DNA of 64,000 nucleotides from Kuschelorhynchus macadamiae (GCA_030620095.1 JAUTXW010002195.1:818501-882500); one strand, 5' to 3'. Positions 30,131 to 43,689 are shown, counted from the first letter of the stretch. Numbers and translations: made by a program. Notes: a model not told the origin generated them from the letters alone.

Positions 30131-32460
30131 GGGAAGTAAAAATGCAGATGGTTTAATAAATAGTCTATTTTTCTTCGAAAGACATACATTTCCATAGTAA
30201 ATAGATAAGGCATCTATAAAGAATTTAATTTGTTAAACTTATACATATTTCATATATTTTTATTTTCAAAGCCGAAGTAAGTACATTTTTGAATTCACAG
30301 ATTAAGCAGCTCAGATGACATTGTTAAAAAAAAGATACATTCATTCAGCTGCCTAGAATCTTGTTTGCAAATTTGTAATGATGAAAGCAAATACTGTTGC
30401 TACAAAAATAAGTACTTCCCATAAGATGAGAACTGCTGCTCATAGTAAGTGTTTCACTAGCTTTTTAGCAGCAATTTGAAGCTAAATATTTCGAAAATCA
30501 AAAAAATCAGCATGCATTTATGAAAAAACCGGTATCATACTTTTTTTCATATAAGAAAGTGATTTTTTATACAAGGTTAATAAGGAAACCATGCAAACCT
30601 CCAATATCTTTTCTTCCGGGTTTCTACAAAATTACTTTTAAATACAAGATTAGTTTATAATTCAGTAATATTTTTAGAGAAGGTAACTTAAGATAAAAAA
30701 TCAAGTTGAATTATTCAAGATCAAGAACGCAGTTATAAATTTAAATTCTGGTAACCCCTGTTCTTTATTGCATTTAAGTCATTCTAACATGTTCTACAAT
30801 TTCCATCTTTTTGACAAAGAAAGTCCTTTCGTCTCAAGTACCTTTATAGCATCGGATAAACCTTAGAGTAAGAATAAAAACAGAGTTTATTATTTACATA
30901 TTTAGCCATTACCAAGATTACCTCACAGTATAAGGTCGATCGTACTATGATGCCAAGCCTAGCCAGGATCTCCAATGTTTACACCAATTTATATTACGGT
31001 GAATATGTTTTAACATGATACAATAAAATTTTCATACAAAGAATAGTAATGTTTTTCCAGTATTAGTTTCTAAGCAGTATCAAGAAATTGCTTTTATTGT
31101 AAAGTAGTAAAATACAAGCTAAAATCCCCAAAGCCTCAGATCAGGTTACACCAGTAACAAGAGTTTTACTTAGATTTGGCAAGCCCGATCGACAACTTCA
31201 CGTATTAGAACATCCCACTGACGTATTAGACCATCCCACTTTCATTGTCAAGGGAACCTTATAGTAAAAAAGTATAATAGTCTACACGAAAGAATGTTAC
31301 AGGGTCACGTGATCAGCATAGCTTAAAAACCAATAGCGGGTCGTGGAACTCCAATAAATTTTAACATTAAAGAAATTAATTTGCTAAAACATATTTTAAC
31401 CCAGAAATTATTTCAATTAAAGTTGTCATTAGGTACCAAGCTTTCCTTAGCTTCACTACTGTATGTGTTTTAATGTATTATTGTGTAATTATTAATATGG
31501 TTCAAATATTCTAATTATATGTTGCCTTACTTCAAGAAGCAGCTTTCTAAAGATGCGGTGAGATTAAGAGAATATTGATTTTTTAAATATTTGATAAATA
31601 AGCTGTATTTACTTTATCTTGGACGTTGCGAAACTATGAGCTTTAGTTGACCTAACTATAGTGCGGCAACGTGAATTTGTAAAAAACGGTTGTTTAAGTT
31701 TGGAATTGTCTTTTAATCACTAAGTAAACAGCTAGATTTCCTTTTTAAATTTAGACTAGATCTAACTAGATAGTTATAGGTTTAAGATGACATTTCTAAC
31801 ATGAAAAAATATTTTTTCTAAATATCACAATTACAAAATGACAGTGACATAAGCGAAACATAAATGTCGAACTAAGCGTTTTAAGTACCATGGCAACTTG
31901 ACCTGGACTATGTTAAACCTTTTTAGTGAATACGGGGAGTTATGTCTAATGGAAGATACCTTATTCACTTATTTTGGGTCACATGACGTATTGACCAATC
32001 CGGTTCAGTATCATAGAACGTTTATTTCGTCGGGAGCCATGAGAGAATCCTCAGAAGCAAAATGATACAAGAAAAACTTGTGATTTTTTTGACGATTACA
32101 ATAGTTTTTCCTATCAGAAAATTAAAATTATTATAGAATATATCTATACTATATTGAAATAGTCAAACGCTCAAAAAAAAACGTACTGCGATTTCGAAAA
32201 TTTGCAGATTTTGGATGAAATCTGGGGAAATAATAAAGTTTCGGATGATTTCGCACCTTTTTTCAATTTTCACTTGAGTTGGGTTAATTCTTTATATAAG
32301 TGTTATCAGGTAAGGGAATTTAAATGGTGATTCTTTGGGTATTTAAAAGTAAGAATGTGTTCGTAAACATGTTCTAAACTGGTTAGGATTGAAGATTTAG
32401 AATATTGAAAATTAAAAAAAAATCTTTTATTTTTTAAATTTAGCTATTAACATAGAATAA
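30131..32460. other. AT-rich stretch, no gene seen
   Basis: No coding sequence can be supported. A 21-bp imperfect tandem duplication (ACGTATTAGA..CATCCCACT) lies at 31200-31241. Confidence 0.5.
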
Positions 32461-32539
32461 CAGTATGAAAATTGCCTATTCTATTTTTATCTCTCGTTAT
32501 TTTTGCTTTCCTCGCAAGTTCCAAAAAAACACGTTTTCT

Positions 32540-33700
32540 CAGTTCCGTCGGTTAGTCTGTATGTCTGTCCGCGACAAAGCTCAAGACTGCTTGTCCTATT
32601 TACTTCAAGTTTTAGTTAAACATATAAGGTCATATCATGATGACGTGGTAATAGTTTGGTAAAAATCCAATATGGCAGAACAAAATGGCCGACTATTAAA
32701 ATGTTATAAAAGTCAATGCAGAAAACTACTGCATCGATTATTTTCAAATTTTGCTTAAAAATCAAATATTATATAAGGACGAACTGGTAAAAATGTTGAG
32801 ACAAATTCAAAATAGTGGCCTAATTAAATGTTTAAAAATATCTGACAAAATTACTTACTTACTTACATTTTGAAAATTTATTACTAAAAATGTATAAATT
32901 GCACACTTAATATCGATTTTTAATCAAATCTGTATAAATGTTAAAATTTGCTCGCATTCCTACTCTCGTTTTTTAAATATTTACTGAATATATGTGATAT
33001 GTATTCTCAAATACCCCCAGATGCCTGCTTTCTTTCAGCCAAATCTATACAAATGTTAAAATTCCGCCGCCATATTGGCATTACAATCTTAAATCTTTAA
33101 AATGTTGACAAAAATTCATGATGTGCGGTCTTAAATGCCGAATTTTAATCAAATCTGCAAACATTTTAAAATTTGTCTGCTATGTTGGTGCCGCCATTTT
33201 TAATTCTCAAATCTTGACTAAAATTTCATAACTTTCATTCTTAAATACTTCTAGATGCTGATATTTCAGCCGAATTTGTACAAATGACAAAATTCGTTTG
33301 CTGGATTTGCGTCACCATTTTGATTTTTATTGTGCATTCTTCAATAATCCCCACAAATGTTAAAATCATCCGTCCGACCTATTGACATTGTCATTTTGAC
33401 CCCGCTATTTTGAATTTTTAAATGCTGACACTCTTAAATTTTCCTAGGCACCGATTTTCAGCTTAATCTACACAAGTAATAAAATTCGTCGGCCGTATTG
33501 GCGCCGCTATTTTGGATTTCTAAACGTTGACTAAAATAATTCAGTTTTTTTTTTATATCCGAAAGTGTATGCGTGTCAAATTTGAAAATAATCGGTAATG
33601 GAATTGGTGAAACATCCATTACAAGATTTGAACCAGACATACAAACATACAATCAGACGAGTAGGAAGTCAATAAAAGCGCGTTAAAAGCATTGATTAAA
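32540..33700 (-). repeat. Second satellite-like tract, mostly inverted orientation
   Basis: Contains GTCTGTATGTCTGTCCGCG near 32558, an AATCCAATATGGCAGAACAAAATGG module near 32665, and repeated ATGTTAAAATTCGTCCGCCATATTGG-like modules to about 33520. A GACATACAAACATACA tract closes it near 33636. Related to the 28.5-30.1 kb tract but more diverged. Confidence 0.65.
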
Positions 33701-33712
33701 ATCAATTTTTTT

Positions 33713-34230
33713 TTAAGATTTAACAATAGTATTCACTAAAGAGGTTAATGAATACTTTACAAGGTCTAAGTTGACAGTTACAGGACTTTTAGACAAGTAG
33801 TGACACGTAGCATGTAGCATTTTTGGATACAAAATTTGGAGACCACCCATTACTTTACACATGTATGGTGCAGCACTTATAACTACCACTAACACTCTTT
33901 TACACATGGAGCCTTCAGGCCCCAACAGATTAAGGGAGTTATTGAAAAATGTAGCGATAGTTGGTTGGTTAACTTTCTTCAATACTTCTAAAGTCAGTAG
34001 ATATGATTTGTCCCTTCCTTCTTCCATAAAACAAAATTAGCGATACAACTTTGTTCTACATCAGTTGTTTCGTCTAGCAATGTCTTAAAAGTGTTGGTAA
34101 TACAAATTGGCCACATAGTTTTTATCTTAAAGTGGATTCATGTTCAATTAACGTCATGATATAGTTTTCCGAATAACTCTTTAGGATGTGATTACTCAGT
34201 TTGCTCAATGGAATATCTGCCTTGCATAAG
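33713..34230 (-). pseudogene. hAT-like transposase fragment
   Basis: On the minus strand and across frames it reads DETTDVEQ..IANFVLW, then SYLLTLEVLKKVNQPTIATF, then VVVISAAPYMCKVMGGLQ and LYPKMLHATCHY, the central DDE region of a hAT-superfamily transposase. The upstream minus-strand part shows ADIPLSKLSNHILKSYSENY in another frame. The fragment has no identifiable termini. Confidence 0.65.
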
Positions 34231-34899
34231 CATCATTGAATTTCAAATGTTTGGGGCGGATGGAGGTAAACTGAACGCGACACCACTAAGAGAATTAGTT
34301 TTGGAGGAAAATTGGGCGCAAATGGTATTCAGACACCATAGTGCTATAGGTATTCTGGGTAAAAACTATATTGCAACGCAGAATGCGTTTATGTAGGCAC
34401 TTTGCTTTTTATTATATGAAAAATAGTCAAAAATGTCAGTGATAATTATTTATTCAAAAAAGAATTATAGGTACATATGTCATATATAAAGATAAATATG
34501 ATGTACATTTTACATAATTTAATCCATTTATTTCACCTAAATTATAGTTAGAAACAAGTTTTTTAAAAGATTCCAGTTCATGCACGCTTTTACATTTTTA
34601 TCTTTAAGCTTTTCAAGAAAAACATATATAGAAGGGTGCGTAAATGAAGTATTAAAGTTGACATGGAACCACTTGCAAGTATTAGTTTATTGGTTTATTT
34701 ATTTATTGCTTTATTGTTACAGAGTTGCCTATACTAATTACATTAGCGAGAATTTTATTATATACTTTAGAAACATCATAGCTAAATGTTCCACAGAATC
34801 GCGCGGTTCTATGTTGTGGAATAGTCAGTTGATCTTTATGCCGAATATTTATCATATAGACTGAAAATTTTGCGAAATTTTAATTTTTCCTAAAGATAT
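34231..34899. other. AT-rich stretch, no gene seen
   Basis: ORFs of 62-94 codons occur but have no recognisable domain. Confidence 0.4.
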
Positions 34900-35384
34900 G
34901 TAGGTTTTCTTCTGATAACGCTCTTCTGATAACAGCCCAGACGTGTTTCGAAAACCTTATTCTTCAGTCCAAAACCAAACCCAGTTTTTTGAACTCTCCT
35001 TCAAGGAAAGATGTATTCCATTCATCGAAACATCGATGCTGGGTAGGCATCTTAAGCGGGCAGTGGAATCTCAAAACAACATCATGCACCACTTAGAGGC
35101 ATTCAAAGTCAAGCAGTATTTTCGAGAGATGTAGCAAAGAGATGAGAGATTTCATTTATTTTGACCTGCGTGTCATCGGCATACAAATGATATCTACAAA
35201 ATCGCAGCACTGAGAAGTATACAGAGAGAAGAGCAAAGAGCTGAGTATGGAACCCTGACATACCCCACAAGTTATGTAGGAGGGTTCAAATATTCTGTCA
35301 CATAGCTTAACCCATTTAAATCTGTTGTATAAGTATAAATGTAGAAGATCTGATGAACTCATCGAGAAACCTACATAGTTCATT
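34900..35384 (-). pseudogene. LINE reverse transcriptase remnant, 3' portion (interrupted copy)
   Basis: Minus-strand translation gives YVGFSMSSSDLLHLYLYNR, a CGVCQGSILSSLLFSLYTS block (palm motif before the catalytic box) and, in a neighbouring frame, HLYADDTQVK with the YADD box. Further on are LTLNASKWCMMLF and ESSKNWVWFW-like segments. Its 5' part is found 2.5 kb away at 37.9-38.35 kb on the same strand, so another element split it. Confidence 0.8.
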
Positions 35385-35940
35385 GTTCATTATTTGCATG
35401 GGTGATATAAATATTAATCTTTTGGACACAGTTTCAGTGTCAACATATAATTTCTATAGACTCCTAGACACCTTTTCTCTAGAACAAGTTATTCAACAGC
35501 CTACGCGAATTTCCAATCATAGTATGTCTCTTATAGACGTAATATTTACAAATATGCAAGCTTCCAACATAAAATCTGAAGAAGTGAATGTGGCGGATCA
35601 TTTTTGTATATCTTGTCAATTCGAACTTAAGAGCCCTAAACCTAAACCTAGGACTTATTCATATAGAAATTTTAAAAACATAAATCTGGCGGATTTTGAA
35701 AAAGATCTGCAAAATCTCAACTGGAATCAAATTTATCAAATACAAAATATTGATGAGAAGGTTACCTTCTTAAATAGCACCCTTTTACAACTATTTGATT
35801 TTCATGCGCCTCTGCAAACATCTTGTAGCAGAACAAGGCACCCTTATTCTCCATGGATAACCCCGACTATCAGGAGTATGCAAAAACTTAGAGATAGGGC
35901 ATTAATAAGGTACAGAAGAAGTCAACTACCTGCCCACTAA
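35385..35940 (+). pseudogene. LINE apurinic-type endonuclease C-terminal part
   Basis: It encodes CMGDININLLD, then NHSMSLIDVIFTN and EVNVADHFCISCQFE, the last third of an AP-like endonuclease with the conserved D-H. Linker sequence follows to HPYSPWITPTIRSM and KLRDRALIRYRRS, and the frame ends at 35940, where part of the linker to the RT is deleted. Confidence 0.8.
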
Positions 35941-37525
35941 TAATTATAATCTACAGCCCGATCAAGAACTTCTCAATTTCTATAAAAGTAATCTCAAGAC
36001 AGGTGTTAGCACTACTTTGAATTTTGGGAATATTACTGATTTCCATGTCTTTAGCATTTTGAAACAATTGAAAAGTAATGCCTTTGGGAGTGATGGATTG
36101 AACCTGACAATGATAATTTTGTGTTGTCCGTTTATTGTGCCGTTTGTTACTCATATTATTAATGAATGTATGGCTAGTAGCTATTTTCCTAGCGCCTGGA
36201 AAAGTGCTTTTATAGTACCTATACCCAAAACAAACTCACCTAGAGAATTTAAAGATTTGCGGTCGATAAGTATTCTGCCTATTCTATCTAAAGTTATGGA
36301 GAAGGTACTTGAGAGGCAGATAAAAACCCATTTAAATCTTTATAAAGTTCTTCCTTCAAAACAATCTGGTTTCATGGAAGGTCATTCGTGTGCCACAGTG
36401 CTTGCGTCCATCACTGATGATGTCCTCAGAGCGCTGGATGAGCGTTTGATTTATTAAACCACAAAATTCTCATTTCCATGTTGTACTATATAGGATTTGG
36501 TCAGTCTGCAGTGGAAATTATTGGGTCATTTTTATCAGGGTCAACACGTAAAGCTAAACAATCAGATGTCTGCAGGTCATGTGGTGACACAGGGTGTTCC
36601 TCAAGGGAGTATTATAGGGCCTCTGCTTTATACAATTTATACATGCAGTTTTGATTCCCATCTGAACTTCTGTGACTATCACATGTATGCAGATGACACT
36701 CAACTTTGTTATACATTTAGCCCCTCTGATTTAGCTAATGCTACCAACAACATTAATCATGATCTAAATTCACTCCTACATATTTCTGAACAGCACCTTC
36801 TGAAGCTAAATACCGATAAAACTTGCGCCATTCTCTTTACAAGCGGCAAGTAGAGAGATAGTGAACCTGAGATGAAGTTAAAACTGGGAAACTCGTCTAT
36901 TAAATTCACTAAAACATGCAAGAACTTGGTGCTAATTATGGATCAGAACCTACGTTTTAAAGAACATGTAACTGGTCTTTTGAAGAAAGCCTACTATTCC
37001 CTTAAATTGATTTTCTCTCAAAGACATTATCTAGGCGTAAAAACCAAAAAACAACTTTGTGAGGCTCTTGTTCTTTCTGGTTTTAATTACTGTGATGCAG
37101 TCTATGGTCCTTGCCTTGATGGTATGGATCAGAAGCGCATTCAGAAAGCTCAAAACTCCTGTCTTAGACTAATTTACGGTATCCGAAGGCCGAACCTTGT
37201 ATCGCACAAGTTGCGGGATGCTAATTGGTTGAGCATGTGTAATCGCCGTAAATTGCACATGGCCTGCATGTTTCACAAGGTTTTAAAATGTGGGGCGCCA
37301 TCATATTTATATGAAAAAATTACTTTTAGAACTGATGTTCATAATTTAAATCTGAGATTTAGGAATTGCTTGACTATTCCGCGACACAAAACCTCCATGT
37401 TCAGGCGGTCCTTTCCCTATAACGTTGCGATCTGCGATGCACTGGGTATTTCCGAAATATCTCAATCTCCTTATGCGTTCAAGAAAAATTACAAAGAAAC
37501 ACTTTTTAGGAATCAATCCCGTTAA
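35941..37525 (+). pseudogene. LINE reverse transcriptase in three frames
   Basis: Segment 36017-36457 covers the RT fingers (NAFGSDGLN, FPSAWKSAFIVPIPK, SISILPILSKVMEKVLERQI, QSGFMEGHSC). A stop and deletion remove the first catalytic Asp region. Segment 36497-36853 carries GVPQGSIIGPLLYTIY and the YADD box (MYADDTQLC). Segment 36872-37525 holds the thumb and C-terminal region (NPNL..HKLRDANWLSM). At least two frameshifts and one deletion make it inactive. Confidence 0.85.
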
Positions 37526-37942
37526 TGTACAGTACAAATATGTATAATGCTTACTCATTTACATTTTATATTTACTCAATTTTAATATGTGGATTTTTGT
37601 ATTTTAATTTTGTACTTTCATTTTGTACAATATATATGTTGCAGCGTCGTGTGTGGGTGTGTGTGTGCGTCTGTGAATATGGGTGCGCATGCATATATGT
37701 AGGTACGAGTGCATGTATATTAAATTATCACTACATTTCGATTTTCTTTTTGTATATTTATTTAATTTTATTATTTTATTTAACATCGTAGCCTATGAGG
37801 AAGAATCGGTATTTTATTACCTATCATAGTGCTTTTATTTACCGTCACTTCTTTTTTTTTTCTCTTTTTTTTATATGCATATATATCATGTTTTATAATA
37901 TGGGTAAATAATAAACGTATTATTATTATTATTATTAAAAGA

Positions 37943-38350
37943 GCAAGCAGCAAGCTATGATTTATGCGATCAAACACTTTCGAGTAATCAAGCAGGACTA
38001 ATAAGGTTAGTTAATGCCGAAATACAGCTATAATCACTGCAAAATCTTGATTGGAACTCAGGGAATATGGGGTTTTTCTCGACAAATCTCCAGATTTGTC
38101 GATACCAAATTTTTTCTAGCACTTTAGAGAGCACGCATTGAAAACTAATGGGTCTCTGGTCTTCAAAGTCCTAAGGATCGGCTTTTTTAGCTAGATGAAA
38201 AACGTGTGTTTGTCTTCCAATGTGTCGGAAATGTGTTATAAGCTGTGGAAAAATTAAATACGTATTCAATCACTGGGAGGATACCAGATCAATAGTAATT
38301 AATTAGTTGTTCAAGTAACTGATGCACTTTCTTTTGCCCACACGGGAAGG
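37943..38350 (-). pseudogene. 5' portion of the split minus-strand LINE reverse transcriptase
   Basis: Minus-strand reading gives LLDYSKVFDRINHSLLLAL (the first catalytic Asp motif of the RT, F-D) directly against the tail of the inserted LINE. Further 5' it reads RTLKTRDPLVFNACSLKC, equivalent to the RPISI..LSKV region. The coding order continues into 34900-35384. Confidence 0.75.
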
Positions 38351-40150
38351 GGAAACAAAGCATGTTCTTCTATATATGTTTCTAACAAATTATTACAATC
38401 TTTTTTGACAAGTTCGTTTTATGGTTTGTATGATATAAAATAAAAAACAAAGCAATCTGAGACCTCATTAGGACTTTTTCAGTCATTTTCCCATTCCAGA
38501 CTACGATTTGTATTCAGAAATTAATCTAACAGACTGAGTTTTTCTATACCCTGATAACACTAGGTCAGTGTTAAAGTAATGTCGTATGAATAGGGTTTTC
38601 AAAATCTACAATATAGTATTCGGATTTATCAAAAGGTGATGTTTTTCAATTTTTTTACGTTTTAATAGAGAGAAAGAAGTTTTGAAGTTTGAAAAGTTTT
38701 GCTTGAAAATCAGCAATACATTAAAGGAATATAATGTCCGTTCTGGAGTACATGAACTGCAAAAAACTGAAAATAACCTACTAATGCGCGATAACAAAAT
38801 GTTCCGTCTATGAACCATATACCAGCACTGATTAAAACACGAATATTTACTTCACATGTGAACACAAAAATATTTTTTTCTGGATCGTTTACTAATAAAA
38901 ACTTTGATCTTTGCTCATTAAAGGCGTATATCTAGCTGTTACAAATGGTCTAGCCAAAAAATGTACCTATATCAATAAAGAATATTTTTTATAAGCAGAT
39001 AAGGAAGATGCTTCCGCGTCCAGATTACCACCGCCGTTTGTGGACTGGTAAAAAGGTATAGTAATGAAAATTTCTTTCTGAACAGACTTTTCATTCTTTC
39101 GGCTCTGCTGTTTCGCATATAATAATTACAATTATATAGAATAGAGTATAGACGAAAAACGTGAGTTGTCTTTCAAAGCGCCAGAAATGTGTTATGAGCT
39201 GTGCAAAAATAAATATTGACGAACTTTGTACGTAAGAAGTAAAATCTGAAAAATCTTTCACAAACTGATTAAACTCCAATGTTTTTCTTTCGGCATTTTT
39301 AAGAATGAGGAGCCATCTAAGTCTGAATAAAGAATTATTTCCGAATATTAGAAGTCCTAAAAGGTTGATAAACGCAAAAGTTTTATCGTAGGGCCGGCGA
39401 GATCTACCAATTAAAATCGATAATCGGGTTGTACCGGAAGAATCAACCCTTTTTTGTTATGGTCAAAATGACCTATTTGAAATTAGATTTTATTGGTGTT
39501 TACAACTTTTTGCCATAGCCGAAATGGTTAATTTACCAATAAAATGGTGCCTAAAACCTAGATTCCAGACCATGTTATTAAATTTGGTGTTTTTTTTGGG
39601 AAACGCAAATATTTTTGCTTAAAAATGAATATATTATGCATTTCCATTTCAATTATTGCGGAATATGGATTTATCCACGCAAATCACTAAAATATGTATT
39701 TGCATATGCAAGAATGCAAATGCATATATATTCTAAGCCTAGGTAATTGGTTATTTTTAATAAAACTGACTACTTCTTATTCAGCAAAACGAATTTTCAA
39801 CTCTCAAATCATACAAGAGACAAGGGACCACCTCCATTTGCGCAAACTTATTTATATACAAACTAAAGGGAAACTTTTCCCTCTCGAAAAGTTTCGTACG
39901 TCTCTCGGCGAAACTTTGCGACGTTTCACATTTTGAATTAACAAGTTGTCGTAATTGAACTCGCTAACTTACACCTTTTTGCAGAGGCCCATCGGAGGTT
40001 GTGTCTTTTACATAAATAGAGAAAATTGTCACCCTAAGGGACTGTGTTCCCGACTAACATTTTCCCTTTTTTGTCAGACTCTAGTAGAAGAATTTCAGCA
40101 AATGTTCTAGTATTTTTTTTTGTTCCACTTGGCTGTTCTGATACTAATGC
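38351..40150. other. Mostly unassigned; one more LINE-like scrap
   Basis: About 39160-39220 repeats, at lower identity, the segment near 38195-38260 (CGTGAGTTGTCTTTC... ATGTGTTATGAGCTGTG), suggesting a second fragment of the same minus-strand LINE. Nothing else could be recognised. Confidence 0.4.
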
Positions 40151-40179
40151 GAAAGAAGTGAATAAAATTATATTATATA

Positions 40180-42430
40180 TAATTATATCGGTCTACTATC
40201 AGTATGTGAGAGGTCTTCCTAGTAAAACGCATGCATTTTTGCAGGGTATCATGAGTTGCGATTTTGACTTGAAACTTGGCCCGACTCTTCAGTCTGCAGC
40301 AGTGAACTATTTCTAAATAATTTTCAAGTCTTTCGCTCGGATAGAAAATTCGCGCCTTTGAATAAATCTCAAAGAGGTAGTGTCTTATTGGAGGTTAATA
40401 GTAATTTTAATTGCACAGTTTTAAATTTTGAAAACAATATCTTTAATCTTTCTCGTATTATAGATTTTGTGGGTATCAAAATGATTTTTGACTATCCTAT
40501 ATATTCCGCCTCTGATTTTGCAAAATGACCTTGAGAATGTGTTTTATTCACCACCCTGCCTTAATGTTATCCTTTAAAAGACCAAAATTAAATAATTTTA
40601 AAAGTTACATAAATTTAAATATAAATAACTTACACAATTTTCGTAAAGCTGATTTGTTTTGCTTTACAACTCATTTCTACAACAGGACTGGTTTGTATTG
40701 GATCAGATAACGGTACAAAATTTCTGTAATGCATTTTATAACATAATAAAACATAATAAAAGAGAAGATATCGCTCTTGGTTTACTTCAAAAATTATTAA
40801 AAATATAAAACTTTAAGGTAAATTGCATAAAAGATATAAATATGGCAGCATGTAGGAGCTTTAAACAATCTTATTCAGTTTCCAATCTCCAATAATGTGT
40901 TTTCAGGTACCAAACAAAATATAACTATATCTAGACTTAGGGAACGAAATATTATTTGTGCTATTAAAAAACTTAAACCTAAATGCACTGATTGATACGT
41001 AACTGTGAATTTGTGTTCATAAAACTTTTACAAATCTTATTTAACATGTGTATTGAACATCAGACATTACCAAGTATAAGGAAAAAATTGAAAGTTTTTA
41101 AAAACGGTGAGAAATCAGACATACGGAACTATAGACCTAATTTCATATGCAATTTCTCTGAGTACATTTTGCACGACATTATTTTCCCTTTGGTTCAAAA
41201 TAAAATTATTTCTCAACCGCATGGTTTTTTAAACATCGTTATGCAACTAATAACCTGGCCGTTATAACTCAATATATTGCAGATTGGATTGATCAGGGCC
41301 TGCAAACTGATGTAATATATTTAGACTTCTCTAAAGCATTTGACAAGTTGGATCACCAATTGTTAATTAATAAAGTTTCTAATATTGGATTCTTAGACTC
41401 ACTATTAAGGCTCTTTATGTGTTACCGTTCAAATCGCATACAGTATGTAGCTGTAAATGGATTTCAATCGATGGAATATATAGTATCATCAGGGTTACCG
41501 CAAGGTTCCGTCTTAGGACCCCTGCTTTTTAATATTTTGATTAACGACATTGGTAATTCTTTAAAAATTAATTATCCGCTCTACGCTTATCATATCAAAT
41601 TGTTTGCCAACATTAAGTCTATGGAGGATATAATTCACTGGTGCCGAGTGAATGTCGGAAAATGTAAACCCTTATCATATCAAATTGTTTGCCAACATTA
41701 AGTCTATGGAGGATATAATTCACTAGAGCCGAGTAAATGGTCTCCAGCTTAATGTCGGAAAATGTAGTGTTCTGTCGTTTACTACAAAGTCAGAACCGAT
41801 TGTCTCGTGTGTCTAACTTAAACTTTGATGGTGAAATTGTGGGCAAGTCAAGGAGTTCTGTGATCTGGCAGTTACATTCGACCAAAAAGTATCTTTTGCT
41901 TTGCATCACAGCTCTATTGTGTCTAAGTCTTGTAAAATGATGGATTTTATGGTTCGTTCTACTAAAGAGTTTAGACAGGTGGAAGCCATAAAGTTACTAT
42001 ACTATAGTTACGTTCGATCTAAGCTTGAATACGCGGCAGTTGTATGGTCGCCTGGATGTAATGCATAAAGAAAATTTGTCAAATATTTTAGCTTTAAAAA
42101 AGAGGGTATTTACCCCTCTTGTTTTCACAGTAAGAGGTTTTAAATAAATTTTCAATAATGCAGTTAAAAATAAAAAGAGATAACCTGCAAATGATATTTT
42201 TGTATACACTCCTAAATAATAAGGTAAACTTCCCCTGCTTACTTAAAATGAATTTCATTGTGCCTCGTTTAAATTCACGGACAAGCAACGTTTTTTACAT
42301 GCCGACTCCTCAAACAAATATCCTAAAATTTTCGCCTATACATACGATGTGTGACAAGTTTAACTTAAAAACTAATTTAGATCTATTTTCTAATAGATTA
42401 AGAACATTCTTTACGACTTTACGGCGCTAA
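40180..42430 (+). pseudogene. Second plus-strand LINE family, decayed endonuclease and RT
   Basis: From about 40195 it reads QYVRGLPSKTHAFLQGIMS and CDFDL (endonuclease start), then VFRSDRKFA and NSNFNCTVLNFENN. RT segments follow: NGEKSDIRNYRP (41100), YLDFSKAFDKLDHQLLINK (41325, first catalytic Asp), SGLPQGSVLGPLLFNILIND (41495), a mutated catalytic box YAYHIKLF where YADD is expected (41580), and LLNNKVNFPCLLKMNFIVPR to about 42430. A tandem duplication disrupts the palm. Many stops and deletions. Confidence 0.82.
41586..41766. repeat. 85-bp-offset tandem duplication inside the LINE RT
   Basis: Copies begin at 41586 and 41671 (CTTATCATATCAAATTGTTT) and both end AATGTCGGAAAATGTA. The second copy has a 12-base insertion, or the first a deletion. 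Confidence 0.9.
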
Positions 42431-42678
42431 ACCATTTTACTAATATAAAGTCTTAATACCGATAAAGGTTACGATGTAATTATACCCTTGTATGGTTATT
42501 ATTTTAGTTTTCTTTTTTATAGGTAAAAATGTATTACATTTAATTATATAATATTTCATTGTCCTGTAATTGGAATTTTTTCCTGTAGAAAAAATTAAAA
42601 TCAATACCTTACATTAAATAACGCTTTATATTTATTTATTAATATTATAAATTATTATTATTTAATTTAACAATAATA

Positions 42679-43320
42679 TTAAATGAAAATGAAATAGTTT
42701 TCGAAAAACTCGATATTGTCTTGGATGTTTTCACTAGAAGACGACAATGTTTTATCAGGCCCGACACAATTGTTTAATGGTTTGTTAGTACCTTGAATTT
42801 TTTCAGCTATTTGGGTTTTGTTGTGTATGGATCCTTCTCGATAGTAACCCTCTGACACTGATGAGAATTTCCAGCTCCCATGGTTAAGTGTAGTCATATT
42901 AGCTCCTGCATTAGCTAATGTTTAAAAACTTTTCGATTTTACTTCTGTTCAAAGTTTGGAACTTTTTATGCTTGTATCCTTGGAATTTAATCTTTGAAAA
43001 CTTAATAGTTTGTCATATTTCAAAATGTTTTTTTATAAAAACGGAGAGTCGATCGAAGCATAAAGACCATAGAGCTAATTTCTGTTTATAGATGTGGACA
43101 ATATGCAACCAAGACGTGTTCATTAATACCTTTTACTCTTCTCGAATGCATCCACTCTTCAAAATCTTGGAACTCTTTATCGTACAAAGTACGCGAATTT
43201 TCTTTTTTCAGCTTCAATAAGAACATGATCAGAAACATAATTGTCACTGCATTTGACCATTTTCGCAAAATATTGTTGAATGCTTTTGCACACTGATTAT
43301 AGTATAAGGTTACAGTAAAA
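42679..43320 (-). pseudogene. Crypton-type tyrosine recombinase remnant (copy 2)
   Basis: At its 5' end (about 43230-43090) the minus strand reads LYDKEFQDFEEWMHSRRVKG then INEHVLVAY, equivalent to the family's N-terminal core-binding region. At its 3' end (about 42925-42790) it reads LANAGANMTTLNHGSWKF and SSVSEGYYREGSIHNKTQI, which contains the catalytic Tyr segment (EGY). The central catalytic Arg and H-x2-R region is deleted. Confidence 0.7.
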
Positions 43321-43458
43321 GTCAAAATGTGTTTAACAAAAAAAATCAACAAATGTTTGAGTTTCATAACAACCAAGAAAACCTGCTCGACCATTATTAA
43401 AAGTCAATGTGTACGACACTTAAAAAGGCTTTCACAGTTGGAATCAGTTAAGCAATCA

Positions 43459-43540
43459 TAGTTCTTGGATTTAGACCGTACCAAATTTTAACTACCTTAC
43501 AACGATTTCCAGTTTTTACACGGTCTAAACCCAAGAACCA
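43459..43540. repeat. Short inverted repeat, 20-bp arms
   Basis: GTTCTTGGATTTAGACCGT (43461) pairs with ACGGTCTAAACCCAAGAAC (43520) across about 40 bases. It lies just upstream of a Penelope-like fragment; no role established. Confidence 0.7.
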
Positions 43541-43689
43541 CGATTCTTTAATGCACAAGTGATGTTAGAAACGACTGCTTAATAAAGGTTGGAATACAAT
43601 GCTATTTATTTTAAGTCTAAACGATATTTTCTCTGCGTATTTTGTGTGCGTTGCTGGATACTTTCTAAAATATAGGTTATATTTACTTC

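Larger units (their letters stand above)
35385..37942 (+). mobile_element. Jockey/CR1-like LINE inserted into an opposite-strand LINE
   Basis: A 5'-truncated plus-strand LINE carrying endonuclease C-terminus and most of a reverse transcriptase. It ends in AATAAACG followed by a TAT/ATT microsatellite tail (37909-37936), the kind of 3' end seen in some non-LTR clades. The flanking sequences are two parts of one minus-strand LINE. The clade assignment is tentative. Confidence 0.8.

Noticed and set aside
37525..37791. ORF rich in Cys/Val after the LINE RT
   Set aside because: Lies in the LINE 3' region and reflects a GT-rich microsatellite.
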